64,000 bases of DNA from Hemileia vastatrix (GCA_030280995.1 JASXTE010000016.1:20214501-20278500); one strand, 5' to 3'; numbered from the stretch's first letter, positions 11,475 to 23,793 are shown. Notes: generated by a model from the letters alone, not told the origin. A program made the numbers and translations.

Positions 11475-12290
11475 TGATTCCTCGGAGTGAGGAGCAAGTG
11501 GGTTATGTTTTCCATTTGAACAAAACTGCTTTCCTTTAACATTGAAGGCTACACTAGATTTAGAGGGTTCAGATTTTTGTCAACGATAGTCTTTTTCGAG
11601 TTCAGATAAGACTTCTTCAATGGAAGGAGTTTTCTTAGTGACCTTTATATTTGTAAAATTGAGATGAGAGACATTCCGGTAGGATTATGGAAGTAGATGA
11701 AGTATGTAGAAGGCAATGATTGTAGAGAGTACTTCACAGGTAAGTAAAGAAGGAGATACTTCATTCAATAGTTTGAGAGTTGACCTAAAGTCCCTGATGG
11801 CGACAGAAATATCTGAATCGTCAAAATGAATGTTGAAAAGGTCCGCTATAATGCTGGCACAGTTTTCAGCAGATGTTGAAGCATAGTGTTCATGGATTTG
11901 TTCCCATAGTTCAGCAGGGTCAAAGATGGATTCGTCGCGGACAAAACGGGTGTGATTTTCGGAATCTAAAAACATTCTTAATATCATGGCGGTTTGTTTT
12001 TTGCCAAAATTAAATTTTTCAAGGGCAGTAGGTTCAGTGGGCGTGATCAGAGATTTGTTCAAAAATTTATCAAGGTTACGAATTCCTAAGGCATAGAACA
12101 TTTGGTTTTTCCAAGTCGTAAAATTCTTGTTATTTAAGATTTCTACTCCTTTGATCTCTGAATACGAATTCGACTCCATTTTGTTCCAAATTACAGGAGT
12201 GGATGGGGCGGTAGAAATGAGAAGTCGAGAGACTGTGTCAGCTGATGATTCAGACTGAGCAGATTCAGAATTTGTAGGTAAAGATGCCAC
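11475..12290 (-). pseudogene. gag: Copia-A gag
   Basis: The structural protein region starts at ATG 12290 and reads about 201 codons to a stop at 11685. It then continues in the same or a neighbouring frame to about 11475. The N-terminal 50 residues are Ser/Thr-rich. A Copia-type gag segment follows (W-K-N-Q-M-F-Y-A-L near residue 60, then the LW-x(3)-H-E-H-Y block near residue 130). After the stop, a Cys/His stretch in front of the protease resembles a zinc-binding tail but is not a classical CCHC knuckle. Gag would form the particle around element RNA. The internal stop and a nearby TAG make this copy non-functional as written. Confidence 0.75.
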
Positions 12291-12313
12291 TTTGATTCTA
12301 GAGGATTAGAAGA

Positions 12314-12330
12314 GCGCTGGGCCCATAACC
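12314..12330 (-). promoter_or_regulatory. Copia-A primer-binding site, initiator-Met half-tRNA type
   Basis: Directly after the 5' LTR the element reads GGTTATGGGCCCAGCGC. This is complementary to the 5' side and loop of the anticodon arm of eukaryotic initiator tRNA-Met (ending CCCAUAACC). Drosophila copia and yeast Ty5 are known to prime from such an internal cut of that tRNA. The match is from memory of the tRNA and not checked against this genome. Confidence 0.65.
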
Positions 12331-12941
12331 TTTTATGCTAGAATATAAATTGCCTGAGTCAAATGAATTTAAGTCAAGAGTAAGATCAAAGTTTAAAATA
12401 GAGATGCCGCCACAAATATATGAAAAAATACCTGAGTCAAATGAATATAAGTCAAGAGTAAGATCAAAGTTTAAAATAGAGATGCTGCTACAACTGTTGA
12501 TGAGTAAATAAAGAAAAGATTAGATAAAATGTAAGTAAAAGAAGTCAACTGACAAAGAGTAAAAAGAGAGAAGCAAGATTGTTCATTACAGCATTAAGAG
12601 CACACTAACTTATATGAAAAAATACCTGAGTCAAATGAATATAAGTCAAGAGTAAGATCAAAGTTTAAAATAGAGATGCCGCCACAACTGTTGATGAGTA
12701 AATAAAGAAAAGATTTGATAAAATGTAAGTAAAAGAAGTCAACTGACAAAGAGTAAAAAGAGAGAAACAAGATGGTTAAAAAGTAACAAATGTCTCTCCC
12801 TTTTTATAGTGAATAGGGCGATATACAATTTATGAATCAGGCACGGAATCAAACAAAAATAAGTATAAGTTCACAGAGTAATGAATAATTCTTAGTAACT
12901 AATGAATGGAAACATTGAATGGAACTGTTTTTAATCTAATA
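12331..12941 (-). repeat. Copia-A 5' LTR with an extra partial repeat unit
   Basis: A 611-bp LTR, 92 bases longer than its partner. It has the same two roughly 200-bp units (from about 12431 and 12627) preceded by a third truncated unit at about 12356-12430. The unit start TGAGTCAAATGAAT repeats three times. Confidence 0.85.
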
Positions 12942-12946
12942 AGGTT

Positions 12947-13683
12947 ATGGGCTGTCCCTGATTTGTTACTAGCAGTAATTGTGATCTTGTATTTCCTGGA
13001 ATAATTTTTGTGTTCCCTGTGCCTGCCCCACATTAAACAAGTCTCTTTAAAGTGAAATTAATCTCCCGAGCACTTTTTTTAGTGAAGCTGGTTTTTTAAC
13101 TCATGCCAGCTGAATCCTCTGAACAAAACCCATTCCAATCACGTCCTAGGATACAATGCAAGCGCCCTCCTCTTTTGTATCATGAATTGAGAAATCTAAA
13201 TCCCCCTCCCTCTCTGAATACCCGCACAAGGTCACAATCGCTTTTGTATTTGGGTACCCCTTCCTCATCCACCTCCTCAAGAGACAGTGCAAACAATTCT
13301 TGCCTACCAACATCTACCCAAGTTCCTCCCTCCCCCTCCCCTATTTCCCCATCAGCCAATAGCAAGGCACCTTCTCTTGTTATTCCCCCTCCCCCTCATC
13401 CTCATGACTCTCTCCCTCATCTAAATAGGAAAACATAAGGGGTTTGCTCTCATCCAATGTTGTTGCAAAGCAAATCAGGTTTGCATTTTTGACAACTGAG
13501 ACACAATAATAATTGTGACTTGTTGTCCTGTCATGCATGAGCCAGAAATATGGGCAATTCCCCTTCTAATTCATCTTTTAGCAGAGATTTTTTTGTATCA
13601 GACACTGAACACCCCACTTTTGTAACTTACAAAGGTAAAGAGTGTGCTGATTTAATTGATTAAATAACTCAAAGAACAAACAA
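12947..13683 (+). other. Copia-B leader with a proline-rich ORF
   Basis: After the Copia-A duplication the Copia-B sequence resumes with TATGGGCTG. This continues the GGTTATGGGC start of its primer-binding site, again initiator-Met-like but diverged further in. An ORF of 111 codons at 13103-13438 is very rich in Pro and Ser and has no recognisable domain. It might be an N-terminal gag extension or chance. The remainder to about 13683 shows no open frame. Confidence 0.45.
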
Positions 13684-14084
13684 GATGTCTAAACTTAGAG
13701 CTGATGGGAGTAACTGGCAAATGTGGGTGAAGAATATTAACATTTTTTTAACGCGCCATGTATGTTCCACTAAATACATTTCAGATGCCAACGCTGTTAA
13801 AATGATATATTGAAATTCAAAGATGAAATGAGTTGTCATGAAATCTACAACAACATTGATAAAAAAATTCAATCTTTCATCAGTTTTGGCATTACAAGCT
13901 GTAAGGCATTTTATATTCTCAGCTCCAAATTCAACAAAGCTTCTCACACTGCTCGTGTGGCTCTTTTTAATGATCTCTTAAATATTAAAACCTCTTCATT
14001 AAAAAATTTCATGGAACATGGAGAAAGAGTTATGTCACTTTTAGAGGTGATTAAATTATCAGGTCTCATTTTTGGTTTCAATGA
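13684..14084 (+). pseudogene. gag: Copia-B gag fragment
   Basis: The frame starts M-S-K-L-R-A-D-G-S-N-W-Q-M-W, typical of Copia gag. It runs to a TGA near 13812, then continues in the same sense to 14084, with I-D-K-K-I-Q-S-F-I and F-I-L-S-S-K-F-N-like segments of the gag alpha-helical region. The MITE at 14085-14313 interrupts it. Confidence 0.65.
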
Positions 14085-14313
14085 AAGTCCGCAACCTTAG
14101 ACACAAACTCAACACAGATTGAACACACATTGAGCTATTTATAAAGGAACCATAATATTGGAAATGAACACCACTCAGTAGAACAGTTTTAGCTGGGTGT
14201 TCAAGAAGAGTTCAGTTTGGGTTCAGTATGAGTTCAGTCTGAGTTCCATCTGAGTTCCATCTCAGTTCAGGTTGAGGACTTGCTAGCAAGTCCACCCCCT
14301 ATATTGTGTAGTG
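14085..14313. mobile_element. CACTA-ended MITE, TTGCTAGCAA subfamily, left-truncated
   Basis: The right terminus is complete: TTGCTAGCAAGTCC, then CCCCCTATATTGTGTAGTG ending at 14313. The left terminus is missing, and similarity starts at AAGTCCGCAACC. It splits Copia-B gag from its protease region. No duplication can be checked because the left end is gone. Confidence 0.75.
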
Positions 14314-15408
14314 AATGTTGAAGTTTGGGGTCAATGTGAAGCTTTTGCTCGTGATAATAAAGATGGTACAAATACCTTCTTTAAATCACTGAACAACAGA
14401 AAAGGAAAACAGCCAGTTCAAAGTTTGTCAAAACCATGTTTAGACAAAATCAGCTATAAAGCGCTAGATTTTCTCACTACTGCTTTAAAAGAAATGGATT
14501 TTGGTACTGATAGCTGGACTGAGGAACAAGATAATAAAGATTGTCAAGTTTTTTTTGGTTATAGTGCCACCCATCATGTCACTGGTGATGTAAGTCTTCT
14601 CTCTGACTCCATCAGCTTGAAAACTCCTATTCCAGTCAAAAAAGACACTGATTATGGTGCTACTTTTATTATGGGCTATGGAAACATGTTAATTAAAGGA
14701 TGCGGAGGAGAGCTAGTTAAGATCAAAGGTGTTTCTTATTGTGATAGGGAAAAATCAAAATTTATTTCTCCTTTTGATTTGCTAGACAATGGCATTTCTA
14801 TTTCTTTTAATGATAATCATGATTATATTCATTCTAAAAACAAAAAAATATTATTACTTGTTCTTAAATCTTCTTCAGGTCAAAAATGGACAGTTGATCT
14901 AGTTTATCCATGTGATCTAGAAAAAAATGTTTTTGAAATAAACTACTTTCACTATCTATCATCTGCAACCCTTCCTGCCCCTTTTGCTCCCTCACCCCCT
15001 TTCAAAAACTCCTTATTCAACTGCCATTCCTGACTCAATGATGGATTGGAATTTTAGAATTGGACACACAATCACCAGATTTCTCCAAAGACTTGCTCAA
15101 AAAGACCTTTGTGACAATGCACCATCTTTTGTTCCCCCCTGAAGATTAAACTGTGATATTTTTGCTGTATCAAAAAGCATGAGGAGAAATACATGTATGG
15201 CAACCAAGCAAACACATGAGCTCATGGATCTTGTGGTCTCTAATTTAGTAGGGCCCATGGTTTATGTCACAGATAAGGGTGAGATTTATGTGGAAACTTT
15301 CAGAGAATCCTTCTCAAATTATGGGGAGATTTTTAATCTAAAGAAGAAGTTGGGTGTTTTTGATGCTTTTATTAATTTAAAAACTTGTTTAGAAAACATC
15401 AGCAATCA
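14314..15408 (+). pseudogene. Copia-B protease and integrase N-terminus
   Basis: An open frame of about 240 codons (to 15033) and a second of about 86 codons (15179-15439) carry Copia pol. The protease segment keeps S-A-T-H-H-V-T-G-D, but the residues before it read F-F-G-Y instead of the catalytic D-S-G context, so the active Asp is lost. The later frame matches the integrase opening (V-S-N-L-V-G-P-M, then Y-V-E-T-F-R-E-S). It is interrupted at 15409 by a MITE and continues at 15659. Confidence 0.7.
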
Positions 15409-15658
15409 CACCACACAATATGGGGGGCAGACTTTCTAGCAAGTCCACAACCTTGGACCCAAACTCACCATAGATTGAACACACATTGTGCTATTGATAA
15501 ATGAACCATACAATCAGGGATAGACACCACTCAGCAGAACAGTTTTATATGGGTATTCAAGTAGAGTTCAGTATGAGTTCAGTCCGATTTCCATCTGAGT
15601 TCCATCTGAGTTCAGGTTGAGGACTTGCTAGCAAGTCCACCCCCTATATTCTGTAGTG
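15409..15658. mobile_element. CACTA-ended MITE, TTGCTAGCAA subfamily, copy 3
   Basis: A 250-bp element with start CACCACACAATATGGGGGG and end TATATTCTGTAGTG. One copy of the 18-base palindrome is degenerate and the other intact. Flanking triplets are TCA and AAA, so no duplication survives. It interrupts Copia-B integrase. Confidence 0.8.
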
Positions 15659-15776
15659 AAAATGTCTCAAAATCATCAGAACTGACAATGGCAAAAAATA
15701 AATGAATGAGAAATTCTCTGAATACCTCTCCCTACACGGTATCCTACATGAACACTCTATGCCTTAATCCATGAAC
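15659..15776 (+). pseudogene. Copia-B integrase core fragment
   Basis: It reads I-R-T-D-N-G-K, the Copia integrase second-Asp region, then a short open stretch up to the Gypsy-A insertion. The frame resumes at 24934, just beyond Gypsy-A, as N-G-L-A-E-R-F-N-E with the catalytic Glu, after a one-base shift. The two pieces are one domain split by Gypsy-A. Confidence 0.75.
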
Positions 15777-15781
15777 AGAAT

Positions 15782-16923
15782 TGTCGGTCAGTCGTCTAGA
15801 AGAGAGAAGAAAAGAGGGAAGAAAGAGAGGAAGACAAGAAGGTAATGGTGATTTAAGAAATAAAAGAAATAAAGTCTAATGAAATTATTTAGTTTATTGA
15901 GGAGAAAGCAACGACAAGTGATTTGAGAGGTAACACAAAAAATTGGGTTTTATTGATATTAATATTATTTCAAGTAAGGGTTCTGCGTGGCAAACACTTT
16001 AATTACTATCAGACTTAAGGCAAACTTTTAATTGTTATATAGAATTTTTAATTAGATTGTAATACTAATAAAAATAATAATAAACATAATAAAATTATAT
16101 TTAAGTTGTTGAGTGTATAGTAAGTGATGAGGCTAAAGGGTATTATCCAAGGCCCTTTTATAGGCAATGGGTCCTCTGAAGCTCCACTATATTTGTAAAT
16201 ACAAGAATTATAATAGGATGAAACAAGCATATCAAAGAGTAAGTGAAACATAACAATGTAGAGAAAAATATGAAACAAATAATTAAAAACCCCAATTAAG
16301 AATCCAATTTTCCCACCATTAATTCCCAAATCAGTAAGTAAAAATAGTGAATAACTAAAAAAAGCCTGGGACATAGGGACTATGAGAAAAATAATTCAAA
16401 ACAGATTGTACAGTCTGATTTAAGGATTTTTAAGTGAAACAAAGAATATTGTTACGCAACAAAATATGTAATTAATCTCAATTTTATTATAAATTAATTA
16501 ATTGTTTTTCCTGACACAATTAAGGGTCAAAAGAAGCGTCATTAATTATTTTTTAATATTATATGAAAGGTTTTATTTAATATATAAATTTAAATAATTA
16601 ATTTAATTATATTATAAGTCAATTTTACACTTATAATTATAATATATGTTTTTAATTAATTAAATATAAATTTATAATTATTAAATACATAAAAATGCGC
16701 CATTATTTGTAGAATATAAAATATATCATGTTTAATTTAAATGTATAAAAATTTATATAAACAATAAAATTAATATAACACTTATATGTAATAAGATACT
16801 TATATAATTTTATTATGCAATAAAATATTAATTTATATACATTAAATACAATTCTTACGCCCTCTTTCAGGTCTTATAAGTTAACATATAATTTACTGGA
16901 CTCCTGGAATAGCCTGGCTGACA
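15782..16923 (-). repeat. Gypsy-A 3' LTR
   Basis: A 1142-bp LTR nearly identical to the one at 23794-24933, with only scattered substitutions and small indels. A hydrophobic frame of about 110 codons (16048-16374) is open in both LTRs. It is not supported as a gene, because both LTRs derive from one template. Confidence 0.9.
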
Positions 16924-16937
16924 CTCCCTCACTCTAA
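16924..16937 (-). other. Gypsy-A polypurine tract
   Basis: Immediately upstream of the 3' LTR the element strand reads AGAGTGAGGGAGTG, an all-purine run but for two T. That is the expected position and composition of the plus-strand primer. Confidence 0.7.
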
Positions 16938-16958
16938 AAAAAACAATGAAAAAAAATG

Positions 16959-19900
16959 CTAAGATTTTTTCTTTTTGTACTTTTTCAACAGAGTAGGCAG
17001 ATTTGAAATCTCCTTGCCAGGTATCCATTCATCATGTTCAGATGATTTGTTCTTATATCTCAATAAATATTCAGTACCTCTTTCAGAAGTGATAATTCTA
17101 TCATTGAGAATTTTATCAATTTCTGCTGTTTCTGTGACTTCCTGAGGGTTTTTCTTAGGTCTTTCCCTTCTTTTGGGAAATAAGTCACTGTTGGAAGTAT
17201 AAGGATTAAGCAAAGAAATGGGAAAAACAGGATTTTTCCTATCATATGGAGAATACAATACAACTTCTACTGCATTATCACCAACCATTCTTTTAACAAC
17301 AAATGGTCCTACAAAAGGATCTTTTAATTTGTGGTTACCTTGTAAATTGAAATGGAAAGTAGAGATCAAAACTTCATCACCCTTGTTAAATGTGTATTGT
17401 TTATGGGATTTATCCCATCTTTTCTTTTCATATTCAAATGCTTTATCAATACAGCTCTGAGCATGTTTTCTGCATAGCTGTTGCATTTGCATGAAAGATT
17501 TTACACCAGGGTGTAGTTCCAACTTAGGTAATTTATTATTGAGAATCTGAGCAGGAGTATGTGGGACATAACCTAACCAAAGCTCAAAAGGCTTTTTTTC
17601 AGTGACAGAATGAACAGTGCTATTATATGCAAATTCAAGACCAGGCAATAGAGTGACCCAATCATGAGTAAATCTGTCATTGTCTTTATATTCTAAACCA
17701 AAGGCACAATACCTTCCAATCATATCTTTGGAGAGTTTGAATCATTCTCTCAGCTAGACCATCAGTCTGAGGATGGTGAGCTGTAGACAATTTTAACTCA
17801 CAGCCACAAATATCCATCAAAGAGGTCCAAAACTCAGAAGTGAATTTTGGATCCCTATCAGAGATAATGGCTTTTTGAAAACCAATAATATTAAACATGT
17901 AAGACCACCATAAGAAAGCTAATTCTTTAATGGATACATCTTTGTGGGTTGGAATAAATTTGCACATTTTTGTGAATCTATCTACTATTACCCAACAAGA
18001 GTTAAAGCTGTCTTTACCTGCAACAGGAAGACCAGTGACAAAATCCATATTAATGATTTGCCAAGGAGCATTAGGTGCTTCAATATGTTGTAATAACCCT
18101 GCTCTCTTACCTGTTAACCTTTTAGATTTTTGGCAGGAATCACAAGATTCAACATATAATTTTGTGTCTTCAGACATATTAGCCCACCATGCAGTGTTTT
18201 TGATTCTAATCAATGTTTTTTCAAGATCAAAATGACCAGCTAATATGTCATCATGACAAAGTTTGAGGATAGTTTCTTTCATAAAAGGAGGAATTACAAT
18301 TACATTAGTAAGCTTTCTTCTATAATATATATAACCATCTTCAATAGAAAACTTTCCTTTATTCAAAGCATTTTGATACTTTGAAGGAAGAGTTTTTATT
18401 AATGCTTGAATTGAAGCATTCTTAGGATCATTTAAGATATTAAACAATTTATTTAAATTAGAATCCTTATCATATGAATCCAGTATTAATTGTAATAACT
18501 CCTCTTCCATATCAACTATAAATATACCATGGATATGAACAGTATCATCTTCAGGTACATAAGCAGGATTTGAGTCATTATTTGGCAGAGGCAATCTGGA
18601 GAGCATATCAACATTGGAGTGAACATTTCCAGCTCTATGGATAATTGTCATCCGTCCTCTGTATTCTTGAACAGCAAGTTGCCACCTGAACATATGTCTG
18701 TTAGGTGTCTTCAGGTTTAAGAGGGACTTCACAGCACTACAGTCAGTTACCAACTCAAATTTTTGGTCATCCAAATAGTAATGAAGCTTCTCAAGAGCCC
18801 AAACAACTTCTGAGCACTCCAATTGAGTGGCACCATATTTCAATTCACTATTTCTTAAGGTTCTTGAAATATAACAAATTACAACCTCTGAGGATTTATC
18901 ATTAATAATTTTCTTCTGGTGAAGGGCAGCACCCAGACCAATAAAGCTAGCATCTGTATATAGGACAAATGGCTTGTTAAAATCTGGAAGAGCCAATATA
19001 GGGGCTGTCATTAAGCAACTTTTTAATGTATTAAAAGCTTTTTGACAGTCATTATTCCAGAGAAAGGCAACATCTTTTCTGGTCAGTTTTGTAAGAGGTA
19101 AGGCTATGACCTGATAATTCTTAATATATTGTCTATAATAGCCACACATCCCCAAAAAACTTTGGATTTCTCTTACAGAAGTTGGTGCTTTCACATTTTG
19201 GATGGCAGCAACTTTGTTGTGGTCTACACAAATTTGTAAGCCTGACACAACATGGCCAAGGACTTTCAAAGATTGAAAACCAAATTTACACTTTTTTAAG
19301 GATAAGGTCATATTGATTTCATCCATTTTTTGGAAAACTCTATTCAAGTGAATCATATGTTCATCAAAAGTTTTAGAAAAAACAATAATATCATCAATAT
19401 AAACCATGAGCCAACCTTCAATAATTTCTTGATGGAAAGTGTTATCCATGACTTTCTGGAAAACTGAAGGAGCATTTTTAGGGCCAAATGGCATCCTAAC
19501 ATACTTATATATTCCCATATGAGTAGCAATAAGCAAAAAATTTTGATAATTTTTCTCAACTGGAACTTGATGATAACCTTTATTACCATCCAGACAACTA
19601 ATAAATTTTGCACCTTGCAAGGTAGCATGTATTGAATTAATTCTGGGTAAAGGATAAATTTCATCAACAGTATAAGTGTTTAAAGCTCTGTAATCTCCAC
19701 ATAATCTAGCTTTATCTTTTTCATAAGAAATCAAGACTGGGGAGATGACACAATATTTGGGGGTGAAATCCACTTTCTCAATGATATTCATTTTTAATAA
19801 TGTTTCAATATTATCTTCAATATCCTTTCTTTTTGTTGGAGAAGCAGGATATGGTTTTTTCCTAAGACTAGGAGGAATATCACTCAAGTTACAGGATAAG

Positions 19901-20600
19901 GTAATTTTCATCTCTTCCTGAACAATTCCCAAGACATGAGAACCATGAGCAAAAGCCATAGGGAAAGAGGTAATAGAGGCAATAATAGAATCCTTTTGTT
20001 CACTAGTCAACTGTTCACCAAAAGAAGCAGTATTTATTTCATTTAATAAATCATCCATTTCAGTTGTTGTTCTGGCTGTACACTGGATTAGTGAATTACA
20101 GGACTTTAACAGATGCCCAGTAGGTTTCCTAGAAGAGGAAATTTTGAATTTCCTTTTGCCATTCATTCCTAAGGTAAAGCAATTATTTGCTGGGTCCAAT
20201 TTCACACCAAACATGGTTAAAATATCATTTCCCATAATAAACCAATTGCTTAAATTATCATTTTTCATGACAACAAATTCAAAAATAGCTCTGACAAAAC
20301 CACCATTATATTTAAAGAATACAGAGGTTTTGTATTTGCCAATAGGAATTAAGGTAGAACCATACCCTCTCCATTTTTCAGAAGTAATAGGTAATAGTTT
20401 ACTCAAATATTCCCTATCCACTGAAGCTAAATCTCTTTTAGACACTACACTTCCTCAAGCACCAGAATCAAGAACTACATCAACATTTTTACCATTAATG
20501 ATAACAGGTGCCTTCAAAGGGGATACAAGAATAGAATTGTTAGTAATATCTTTAATTATCTCAGCATTTTCTACTGAAGATAAATCCAATACACATTCTT
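16959..20600 (-). pseudogene. pol: Gypsy-A pol: protease, RT, RNase H, integrase, chromodomain
   Basis: The protease motif V-V-L-D-S-G-A (about 20455-20480) is followed at once by an in-frame TGA. A 919-codon frame (20445-17686) then carries RT with L-C-G-D-Y-R-A-L-N, the L-D-G-N-K-G-Y-H-Q block, M-P-F-G-P-K-N-A-P and an intact catalytic YIDD. RNase H has Y-T-D-A-S. Integrase has the H-H-C-C zinc finger (C-D-S-C-Q-K-S), then N-M-D-F, I-S-D-R-D-P-K-F and G-L-A-E-R-M. A one-base frameshift near 17720 passes to the last frame (17723-16959). Its final 50 residues form a chromodomain (E-Y-L-L-R-Y-K, then H-D-E-W-I-P). The chromodomain would bind histone marks and direct integration. Two lesions are visible; otherwise it is well kept. 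Confidence 0.88.
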
Positions 20601-23118
20601 CAGATATATTATTTAAATAATGGACATCTTGTTCCAACATTAAAACATCTTTAACAGATTCATTTTCATAGGAGATATTACTTTCACAGTCACTGGAAGA
20701 ATTATTGACATCAAGTTCAACTTCATCAGTGTCTTCATTTTGTTCAACAAGATGAATTTTCTTGTCACAAACATGACCCTTCTGCAATGGTTTGCTACAT
20801 TTATAACAAGTATTTGTTGCACATTTTTTAGGTGCAACTGGGGCAGAGGGTTTACCAGATTTTTCTGGGAGCTTTGTAGAAGGTTTATTCTGATCATTAT
20901 AAGATTTACCAAGGTAATTTATTGGTTCATATCTATGGTTGAGTAGTACCTCATTACAGATATTAATGAAAGAAGAATTTTCCCTTACATGCTCAGTTCT
21001 AGCCACAATCAAATCCCTAAGAGAATTTGGTAATTTATACAAGATTTTATCTCTCCAAATATCATAATCCATATTTGGTTCAATTGCTCTAAGGATTTTT
21101 GTTATTTTCATCAGAAAAACAATGGGCTTTTCAACAGAGGAGGATACATATCTAGTATTCTCATACAGTCTCTGTTTAGCTAACCTGAATTTTGAACCAC
21201 CAAACTGATTCTCAATCAAGGATTTCCAATCATTCCATGTATAATGATTGTTATCTAAAAGAACAGATTCATACCACATCAAGGCTACATTGGAAAATAA
21301 ATAAATTAGCTTAGAAACAATTTCCTCCTCAGGTAGTTTATAAGATCTCTTTAAATTATCAATTCTTTGGATAAAGTGTTGCCAATCAGAGGAAGAATCA
21401 CCATCAAAGGTAGGATATTGGTCTAACTTAGGCCAATTTTTCTGACTACTTGGATGGTCTACTTTTTGGTTTGAATTATTCATTATTAATAATTCCTGAA
21501 GTTTAGCCAGGTATTCAGAAATTTCATTATTTACAGAAACAGTGGGTGCATGACCATCACAAGATTTTTTGCTAGTAGCAAAAGATTTTACAGACTCATT
21601 GTCAGTTTGTTTAATGGTTGAAATATGAGGAAGAAAGGATGAACTTTGCTCAGGTTTTTTTCTTTATTTTTATGCAGCTTATTGACAGCATTCTCATTCA
21701 ATTCATTATTGATGGTTAAGGTTGAGAATTGTTCCTGCAGGTCAGACACATAGTTTCTTATTCTTGGAATTTCAGACATCTGGTCATTTACTTTTGCAAG
21801 AGATAGAACATTTCTGTCCTCAGAAACTGAGTGTTTGGCACTGAGTGCATGGAAATCATTTCTTAGCTTTTTTAAACTCATTTTGCAGAGATTTTATTTC
21901 ATTTTTTAATGAATAATTTTCTTCAATAAGGGTTTTCAATTCACTCAAGGTCTTATGTAGAATGATATTTCTATCTGAGATAGCTCTATGGTCACTTCTT
22001 ATTTGTTTTTGTTGACTAAGAACAATATTCAAGGTTTCTTTGATTTTTAAATAAGCTGTATCTTGTACAGAAGAACTCACTTTACATTACAAGTGGAAAT
22101 TATTTAATCTATCATTTTCATGGATTAACACATCTCTCACATGTTTGTCTTTCACAATATTAAAATCAAGGGTATCTTTCAATATTTCCTCAGAAGTTTT
22201 TTCAATTAAGGTATAGATTTCAGGGGGAACAGAATCATTTTTAATTGCAAGAGAAGGATTAATTAAAGAAGTAGAAGTTAAATGTAAAGGTTCATCAAAT
22301 GACAATTTGCTAATTACATCAATAGGGCTACTAGTTACAGGAAGCTGTCTTTTAACAGGTTTAACTGTTCTTTAACCATGTTCAATAATATTACCTGCAG
22401 AAGAAGTTTTATTAGAAAACATACCCAAGTGACTATCAACCAAATTACTTACCATGGCAGAGGAGGAAGCTTCCCCAGAGACTGGGTTTGGGATTGTGCT
22501 TGGGCCTTCTTTTTCCTGCCTTGTTGGTAGGGATGAGGAGGTGGATGGAAATTGCGTGTTCTGGATGGGCCAGGCTGATGATGAGGAGGGTGTTGCACAT
22601 TCTGTTGGTAGTGACTCATTAGATAATCCCCTTTCCATTGCTCTACTTCCATAGTATTTGGATTTTGGATGGTTGAGCTGGGTGGCTGTGAAGGTTGAGC
22701 CTGAAACTGAGGCTAATTGGGAGGCAACTGAGGAGGGGCCTGGGCCTGATTCTAGTCCCTGAGTTCTTGAACCTGATCCCACAAGGTGTCTACTTTTGCT
22801 TTGTACCTCATATTTTCTGTCTTCAGCTCTTTTATATGGCTGGACAGGTTGCTGATTTGTTGTGGTAGAGGAAGCTTTTTTATTTTGAATCATTTTGGAA
22901 GACGTTCTTGAGGTACTAGAGGCTTTAATTCCTTCTGTTGTGCTGGGGGAAGGGGGTTTGGTATGTTTACATCTCCTGTCATTTCCACATCCTGAATTAT
23001 GTGAATTTTTCGTGTTATCATAAGATTTTTTATGTCCAACTTTAGAAGAACTCACAGTATCAGCATCATAGTCAATTTCAATTTCATCCACTTGCATGTT
23101 ATCCATTTTTTCAGCCAA
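20601..23118 (-). pseudogene. gag: Gypsy-A gag
   Basis: It starts at ATG 23118 with a 248-codon Ser/Thr/Pro-rich basic domain ended by a stop at about 22372. Downstream frames (22305-22087, 22080-21856, 21881-21588) include a Lys/Glu/Leu-rich coiled coil (S-L-K-N-E-I-K-S-L-Q-N-E-F). A 342-codon frame from 21483 follows, with the capsid-type segment (F-D-G-D-S-S-S-D-W-Q-H-F, then W-Y-E-S-V-L) and the zinc motif C-Y-K-C-x7-G-H-V-C. An acidic linker leads into protease. Several stops and frameshifts break it. Order and composition match the gag of Gypsy-B copy 2. Confidence 0.75.
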
Positions 23119-23793
23119 ATTGTTGTATATAATAGTGGGAAGATTAATTAACTTCTTTAAAAAAAATTAATAAAAGTTAGTTAACAATTGCTCCAAAAAA
23201 ATGTTTTTAATTAATTAAATTATATAAAAAAAAATTTTTTTTAATATAAAGTAGTAACTAAAAATTAATTAATAAAATGGATTGCAAGGTCAAATTGGGA
23301 ATAAACAATCAAGTTAATTCAACCAATTAATTAAATTACCAATATTAAATATGGCAATATATTTGGGACTAAGCATGAAGTACTTTTAAGTCAACCAAAA
23401 TTAACAATAATTAATAATAAAAAAAAATTAATTTAATAATTAAATTTGTATTAATAATAATGTTAATTCTTCTAGGACTAAGAGGATTTAACACTCTATA
23501 ATGGTCAACTAAAAAAAAATTCTTTTAATAATTGAACACTTACACTCAGTGAATCAGCAATTAAGCCACAATCACTGTTATTGCAGTAAAAATATAGTAA
23601 TATGAGTGAGAGGTGCAAAGGTGAACTTACTATAGTGATCGAAAAATCACTTCAAAATATTATATGAATTAATATAATATAAACCTAATATATCGAACCC
23701 ACATTTGAAACACGGTCGTGGCAAAAGTTTCTTTTTTGCCAGGTGGTCCATGCGTTTGTCGTTTGTCGTTGTCGTTTAGGAAAGGTCCCCAGT
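23119..23793 (-). other. Gypsy-A untranslated leader with primer-binding site
   Basis: AT-rich leader with no ORF. Two bases after the 5' LTR the element strand reads TGGGGACCTTTCCTAAAC (23774-23791). TGG at this spacing marks a primer-binding site. The matching tRNA was not identified. Gypsy-B copy 2 has a similar site. Confidence 0.55.

Larger units (their letters stand above)
7805..12941 (-). mobile_element. Copia-A, Ty1/Copia element, relatively young
   Basis: A 5137-bp minus-strand element with LTRs at 7805-8323 and 12331-12941 and a perfect 5-bp duplication AGGTT (7800-7804, 12942-12946). LTRs begin TATTAG and end TAAAA in element orientation rather than TG...CA. Gag, protease, integrase, RT and RNase H follow in order with only a handful of stops and frameshifts. 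It landed at the junction between the Copia-B 5' LTR and its primer-binding site. Confidence 0.9.

Noticed and set aside
12314..12330. Possible tRNA-Met gene fragment
   Set aside because: Only the anticodon-arm half matches and its position directly at the LTR end marks it as a primer-binding site.
13103..13438. Proline-rich 111-codon ORF as an independent gene
   Set aside because: It sits in the Copia-B leader and has no recognisable domain, signal peptide or splice pattern, so it is described only as part of the element.
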